Notes under the pieces: generated by a model | Seen by the model: only the letters and a program-made list of their open reading frames with translations | Told to the model about the DNA's origin: nothing | Databases searched by the model: none | In this document: one piece after another, positions 5,621-9,376 of the stretch | Numbering within the stretch: the stretch's first letter is position 1 | Layout: every line of letters starts with the position of its first letter | Source: Clostridiales bacterium | GTDB taxonomy: Bacteria; Bacillota; Clostridia; Lachnospirales; Lachnospiraceae | Assembly (NCBI GenBank): GCA_021204765.1 | Contig: JAJPYU010000248.1 | Location: 1-9,376, forward strand | Length of the DNA: 9,376 bases | Direction of reading: 5' to 3' | Translations under genes and position numbers: made by a program

Positions 5621-6973
5621 ATGATTCACCAATACAAAAACAATGGTTACAATATCGTCCTCGATGTGAACAGCGGAGCGGTTCATGTAGTTGATGATGT
5701 GACATACGATATCATTTCACTGTATGAGGATAATTCTCCTGAAGAGATAGTTGAGAAGCTGTCACGGACCTACCCCAAAGAGGAGCTCGCAGAGTCATTA
5801 GGGGAAATAAGGGAATTGGTCGATGACGGGGTTCTCTTTTCCCCTGACATTTATGAGGATTGCATTCCATCCCGCACTGATTCCCCGGCGGTGGTGAAGG
5901 CACTCTGCCTGCACATAGCCCACGACTGCAATCTGGCCTGCCGGTACTGTTTTGCCGGTGAGGGGGAGTACCACGGACGGCGGGAGCTGATGAGCTTTGA
6001 GGTGGGGCGGCAGGCCCTGGATTTTCTTATTGCGAATTCCGGCCACAGGAGGAATCTGGAGGTGGATTTCTTCGGAGGCGAGCCCCTGATGAACTGGGAG
6101 GTCGTAAAGGAGCTGGTGGCCTACGGACGGGAACAGGAGAAGCTTCACGATAAGAATTTCCGCTTTACCCTGACCACCAACGGCGTCCTTCTTACGGATG
6201 AGATCATGGACTTCTGTAATAAGGAGATGTCCAACGTGGTCTTAAGCATCGACGGCCGGAAAGAAGTAAACGACCACATGCGTCCCTTCAGGAAGGGAGC
6301 GGGCAGCTATGACCTCATTGTGCCTCGTTTTTTGCGATTCGCTGAGAGCAGAGGCCAGGAGCGGTACTACGTCCGGGGCACCTACACTCACTACAACCCG
6401 GATTTTTCAGAGGACGTGCTGCATCTGGCAGATCTGGGATTTGAGCAGATATCCGTGGAGCCGGTGGTGGCTGAGGATTCCGAGGAGTACGCTTTAAGAG
6501 AGAGTGACCTGCCGCAGCTTTTCGGGGAGTATGATAAGCTGGCGGCAGAGATGATCAGGAGGGAAAAAGAGGGAAGAGGATTTAATTTCTTCCATTTCAT
6601 GATAGACCTTGAGGGCGGGCCCTGCGCCATAAAGCGGCTCTCCGGCTGCGGCAGCGGCACGGAGTATCTGGCGGTGACCCCCTGGGGAGACTTATACCCC
6701 TGCCATCAGTTCGTGGGGAATGAGGAGTTCCTCATGGGAAATGTGTGGGAGGGCGTGACCCGTACCGACATAAGGGAGGAGTTCTCAGGCTGCAATGTAT
6801 GCACCAGGGAAAAGTGCAGAGGCTGCTTTGCGAAGTTCTACTGCAGCGGAGGATGCGCGGCGAACTCTTACCATTTTAAAGGAGATATACACGACGCATA
6901 CGATATCGGCTGCGAGCTGCAGAAAAAGCGTATCGAATGCGCGATCATGATCAAGGCGGCCCTGGCCGACTGA
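5621..6973 (+). CDS. scfB: Radical SAM/SPASM SCIFF maturase
   Basis: This 450-residue enzyme installs thioether bonds in the SCIFF peptide by 5'-deoxyadenosyl radical chemistry. Residues 1 to about 90 look like the peptide-binding RRE-type (PqqD-like) domain. The radical SAM core holds C103-x3-C107-x2-C110 (CNLACRYC) for the SAM-bound 4Fe-4S cluster, FFGGEP (150-155) for SAM contact and TTNG (185-188). The C-terminal SPASM domain shows C343, G356-x4-C361, C391-x2-C394, C399-x2-C402-x5-C408-x3-C412 and C431, enough ligands for two auxiliary clusters. Length and motifs match CteB-like maturases. AGAGGA (5609-5614), six bases upstream, supports the ATG. It lies 154 nt after scfA and 22 nt before secDF. 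All cluster ligands expected of the family appear present, so it should be active. Confidence 0.95.
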   Translation: MIHQYKNNGYNIVLDVNSGAVHVVDDVTYDIISLYEDNSPEEIVEKLSRTYPKEELAESLGEIRELVDDGVLFSPDIYEDCIPSRTDSPAVVKALCLHIAHDCNLACRYCFAGEGEYHGRRELMSFEVGRQALDFLIANSGHRRNLEVDFFGGEPLMNWEVVKELVAYGREQEKLHDKNFRFTLTTNGVLLTDEIMDFCNKEMSNVVLSIDGRKEVNDHMRPFRKGAGSYDLIVPRFLRFAESRGQERYYVRGTYTHYNPDFSEDVLHLADLGFEQISVEPVVAEDSEEYALRESDLPQLFGEYDKLAAEMIRREKEGRGFNFFHFMIDLEGGPCAIKRLSGCGSGTEYLAVTPWGDLYPCHQFVGNEEFLMGNVWEGVTRTDIREEFSGCNVCTREKCRGCFAKFYCSGGCAANSYHFKGDIHDAYDIGCELQKKRIECAIMIKAALAD

Positions 6974-6995
6974 ATAACACGTGGAGGATAAGAGA

Positions 6996-9200
6996 ATGAA
7001 AAAGAAGAAATCCGTCGTGGTCTTTGTCATACTGCTGGCGTGCGTGGCCCTGTTGGGCTACTACACCTACGGTATCTTAAAGGGCACAGTGGCCAAGGAC
7101 AGCGATGCCGGCATCAAGCTGGGCCTGGATCTGGCCGGAGGTGTCAGCATCACCTACGAGGTGGTGGGGGACGAAGATCCCTCTTCCGAGGACATGTCGG
7201 ACACCATTTACCAGCTGGAGCAGCGTGTCAGCGCTTACAGCACCGAGGCTGAGGTCTATCAGGTAGGTACGGACCGTATCACCGTGGAGATCCCGGGCGT
7301 CACCGACGCCAACGCCATTTTGGAAGAGCTGGGCAACCCCGGCACACTGGAATTCCAGACCGCTGACGGTGAGGTTTACATGACCGGAGACCACGTGGTG
7401 GATGCCCAGGCCGGCACTAATACAGACAGCACCACCGGATCCACTTACTACGCCGTGGAGCTGACCCTGGATGATGAGGGCGCGGAGATCTTCGCAGAAT
7501 ACACTGAGGAATACTTAGACGATTATCTTCCAATATACTATGACGGGGAATGTATCACATACCCTAAAGTCAATTCCGTGATCTCAAACGGACAGGCCGA
7601 GATCACCGGGATGGACAGCTACGAGGACGCTGAGATACTGGCCACCCAGATCCGCAGCGGTGCCTTAAAGCTTGAGCTTTCCGAGCTGCAGTCCGAGGTC
7701 GTGGGGGCAAAGCTTGGCTCCCAGGCCCTGCGCTCCAGCATCATCGCAGCCATCATCGGTATACTGATCATCATAGTCTTCATGATCGCAGTATATCGGA
7801 TCCCCGGAGTAGCGGCATCCATTGCGCTGCTTTTGTACACCGGAATGGTACTGGCGGTGTTGCATCTGTATCATATCACGCTGACGCTGCCAGGAATAGC
7901 CGGTATAATCCTCTCCATTGGTATGGCCGTGGACGCGAATGTCATCATCTTCGCCCGTATCCGTGAGGAGATCGCTGCCGGCAGAGCCGTAAGCCAGTCC
8001 ATCACCACAGGATTCAGGAAAGCCTTCTCGGCCATCCTGGATGGCAACGTCACCACTCTCATCGCAGCCGTGGTGCTGTACCTGCGGGGCTCCGGTTCAG
8101 TCAGGGGCTTTGCCAGCACCCTGGCCATCGGTATCATTTTCTCAATGTTCTCAGCCCTGGTGCTCACCCGCTGGCTGGTGCGCGCCCTCTACGGACTGGG
8201 ATGCAAGGACAAGAAGTTCTACGGCGAGAAAAAGGAGAGAGAGCCTATCCGCTTCCTTTCCAAGCGCTTTATCTGCATCGGCATCTCCCTGGCGGTCATC
8301 GCCGCAGGCTTCGTGGGCATGGGAGTCTTTAAGGCCACCCAGGGAAATATCCTGAACTTCAGCCTGGAGTTCATGGGCGGCACATCCACGACAGTCACCC
8401 TGGATGACGACTACAGCATAGAGTACATAGACGAGAACATCATCCCCTATCTGGAGGATGCCATCGACGATACAAATATCCAGACTCAGAAGGTCTCCGG
8501 CAGCAATGAAGTAGTGTTTAAGACCCGCTCCCTTGACCTTGACGAGAGGGAAGCCCTGGTGGATGCCCTTGAAAATGATGTGGGAGTGGCAGAGGAGGAT
8601 ATTTCCGATTCCCAGAATATCAGCTCGACCATCAGTTCCGAGATGAGAAAGGATGCCGTCTGGGCCATCATCATCGCCGGTATCTGCATGCTGATATACA
8701 TCTGGCTCAGGTTCAGGGATATCCGCTTCGCGGCCAGCGCCGTCATTGCCCTGGGGCACGATGTCCTCATAGTCCTGGCATTCTACGCACTGACCCGGAC
8801 CAATGTGGGCACCACCTTCATTGCCTGTATGCTTACCCTGGTCGGATATTCCATCAACGCCACCATCGTCATCTTCGACCGTATCCGTGAGAATCTGGCA
8901 GCGGAGGCCGGCAACCGGAATGTAGACTACGAGCTGGTGGTGAATAAGAGTATCACCCAGACCCTGTCCCGAAGCATCAATACATCCCTGACCACATTCA
9001 TCATGGTCCTCATGATCTTCATCCTGGGCGTGTCCTCCATCAGGGAGTTCACCGGACCGCTGATGGTGGGCGTAGTCTGCGGAGCCTACTCCTCCGTATT
9101 CCTGACAGGCGCTATGTGGTACATGATGAAAAACAGGTCAGTGAAGCGGCAGCAGGCAAAAGCACTTGAGAATAAGAAGAGTAAAAAAAGCAAAAAATAA
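6996..9200 (+). CDS. secDF: Protein translocase subunit SecDF (fused SecD-SecF)
   Basis: SecDF is the RND-like membrane accessory that uses the proton motive force to pull proteins through SecYEG. The 734-residue chain carries SecD then SecF in one polypeptide, as in Bacillus. SecD part: TM1 at 7-28, LGLDLAGG (42-49) opening the periplasmic-side P1 domain, TM segments 2-6 at about 247-400, with GMAVDANVIIFARIREE (309-325) holding the conserved Asp313. SecF part: TM at about 424-445, SLEFMGGTS (456-464), then TM segments at about 553-712, with TLVGYSINATIVIFDRIREN (614-633) and conserved Asp628. The lysine-rich tail is cytosolic. I chose ATG 6996 over the in-frame GTG 6981 because GGAGG (6983-6987) is eight bases before the ATG and would lie inside the longer form. 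It directly follows scfB and is likely cotranscribed. Confidence 0.95.
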   Translation: MKKKKSVVVFVILLACVALLGYYTYGILKGTVAKDSDAGIKLGLDLAGGVSITYEVVGDEDPSSEDMSDTIYQLEQRVSAYSTEAEVYQVGTDRITVEIPGVTDANAILEELGNPGTLEFQTADGEVYMTGDHVVDAQAGTNTDSTTGSTYYAVELTLDDEGAEIFAEYTEEYLDDYLPIYYDGECITYPKVNSVISNGQAEITGMDSYEDAEILATQIRSGALKLELSELQSEVVGAKLGSQALRSSIIAAIIGILIIIVFMIAVYRIPGVAASIALLLYTGMVLAVLHLYHITLTLPGIAGIILSIGMAVDANVIIFARIREEIAAGRAVSQSITTGFRKAFSAILDGNVTTLIAAVVLYLRGSGSVRGFASTLAIGIIFSMFSALVLTRWLVRALYGLGCKDKKFYGEKKEREPIRFLSKRFICIGISLAVIAAGFVGMGVFKATQGNILNFSLEFMGGTSTTVTLDDDYSIEYIDENIIPYLEDAIDDTNIQTQKVSGSNEVVFKTRSLDLDEREALVDALENDVGVAEEDISDSQNISSTISSEMRKDAVWAIIIAGICMLIYIWLRFRDIRFAASAVIALGHDVLIVLAFYALTRTNVGTTFIACMLTLVGYSINATIVIFDRIRENLAAEAGNRNVDYELVVNKSITQTLSRSINTSLTTFIMVLMIFILGVSSIREFTGPLMVGVVCGAYSSVFLTGAMWYMMKNRSVKRQQAKALENKKSKKSKK

Positions 9201-9203
9201 TAT

Positions 9204-9226
9204 AGATTGCGCTTGCGCAATCTTTG
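9204..9226 (+). terminator. Probable intrinsic terminator of secDF
   Basis: AGATTGCG (9204-9211) and CGCAATCT (9216-9223) form a perfect eight-pair stem closed by loop CTTG, three bases after the secDF stop, then TT and G. The T-run is short, so efficiency may depend on the following hairpins. The near-symmetric stem could also act from the other strand. Confidence 0.58.
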
Positions 9227-9237
9227 CGCGCGAGCGG

Positions 9238-9285
9238 GTTGCGTAAGCAACAATTTCCTTTCCGCGAGCTGCGCATACTTGCGGA
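9238..9285. repeat. Two further hairpins in the intergenic palindrome cluster
   Basis: GTTGC-GTAA-GCAAC (9238-9251) is a perfect five-pair stem with a GNRA loop. TCCGCGAG (9261-9268) pairs with CTTGCGGA (9278-9285), eight pairs including one G-U. The word TTGCG occurs five times between 9207 and 9283 and CGCGAGC twice (9229-9235 and 9263-9269), which suggests related repeat units. Confidence 0.55.
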
Positions 9286-9288
9286 GCG

Positions 9289-9329
9289 TTCTTGTGTGAT
9301 ACGAGACGCAGTTTCTTATCACACAAGAA
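9289..9329. repeat. Long near-perfect palindrome (cruciform-capable)
   Basis: TTCTTGTGTGATA (9289-9301) and TATCACACAAGAA (9317-9329) are perfect 13-base complements. Inside, after one mismatch, GAGAC (9303-9307) pairs with GTTTC (9311-9315) around a three-base loop. The whole 41-base segment can fold into one hairpin with 18 pairs. It is not followed by a T-tract and so is not a standard terminator on the plus strand. A palindromic intergenic repeat or protein-binding site is more likely. Confidence 0.7.
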
Positions 9330-9339
9330 ATAATGCCGG

Positions 9340-9360
9340 GCCCGGTTGTGAAAGCCGGGC
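9340..9360 (+). repeat. GC-rich hairpin at window end
   Basis: GCCCGG (9340-9345) and CCGGGC (9355-9360) form a six-pair stem with a nine-base loop that wobble pairs can extend inward. The left arm overlaps the self-palindrome CCGGGCCCGG (9336-9345). It is the last of the hairpins that fill 9201-9376. No coding sequence or promoter was found there. Confidence 0.5.
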
Positions 9361-9376
9361 TCCAGCTGCAATAAAG

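Noticed and set aside
5798..6148. Minus-strand open frame of 116 codons across the scfB start of the radical SAM domain
   Set aside because: It is antisense to conserved CxxxCxxC and GGEP coding sequence and shows no domain.
6981..6995. GTG at 6981 as the secDF start
   Set aside because: The GGAGG binding site would be inside the gene. ATG 6996 has correct spacing and gives a normal Lys-rich N-terminus before TM1.
8151..8759. Long minus-strand open frame of 202 codons inside secDF
   Set aside because: It lies wholly antisense to clearly conserved SecDF sequence, and its His/Asp/Gly-rich composition is that of a shadow frame in GC-rich coding DNA.
9086..9371. Minus-strand frames covering the secDF end and the hairpin region
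   Set aside because: They run through palindromic repeats and the antisense of a lysine-rich tail. The protein would be low-complexity Phe/Leu and Arg sequence without a credible start.

Overview
The window looks like chromosome of a moderately GC-rich clostridium, most probably a Lachnospiraceae-type Firmicute. Supporting signs are strong GGAGG ribosome binding sites, a valS-folC gene pair, a single-chain SecDF, a FabT-type operator in front of fabH, and above all a SCIFF peptide with its radical SAM maturase, a pair characteristic of Clostridia. The genus assignment is inference. No mobile element, CRISPR array, tRNA or rRNA was seen.

Region 1 (1-3598, plus strand) is the downstream part of an operon: the 3' end of valS, folC (ATGA overlap), a 47-codon acidic microprotein, and a zinc-ribbon/TPR membrane protein. 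Spacings are tight and each reading frame has its own Shine-Dalgarno. The promoter lies upstream of the window. Region 2 (3607-4071, minus strand) is a convergent gene for a 154-residue cysteine-rich, probably zinc-binding protein of unknown function.

Region 3 (4072-5189) is fabH, the fatty-acid initiation condensing enzyme. It has a near-ideal sigma-A promoter followed at once by a near-perfect FabT (MarR family) palindrome, so it probably belongs to a membrane-lipid regulon.

Region 4 (5207-9200) is the most notable part. A strong extended -10 promoter and a GC-rich structured leader precede scfA, a 46-residue peptide with six cysteines (SCIFF, a ranthipeptide precursor). scfB (radical SAM/SPASM thioether-forming maturase) and secDF (Sec translocon accessory motor) follow. 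The 154-nt scfA-scfB gap holds a stem that may attenuate transcription and so make peptide in excess over enzyme. scfB and secDF are 22 nt apart and probably cotranscribed. No dedicated peptidase or ABC exporter is present, so how the modified peptide is matured or exported is open.

Region 5 (9201-9376) is non-coding and consists almost entirely of consecutive hairpins, including one long near-perfect palindrome. It probably combines the terminator of the scf-secDF unit with a palindromic intergenic repeat.
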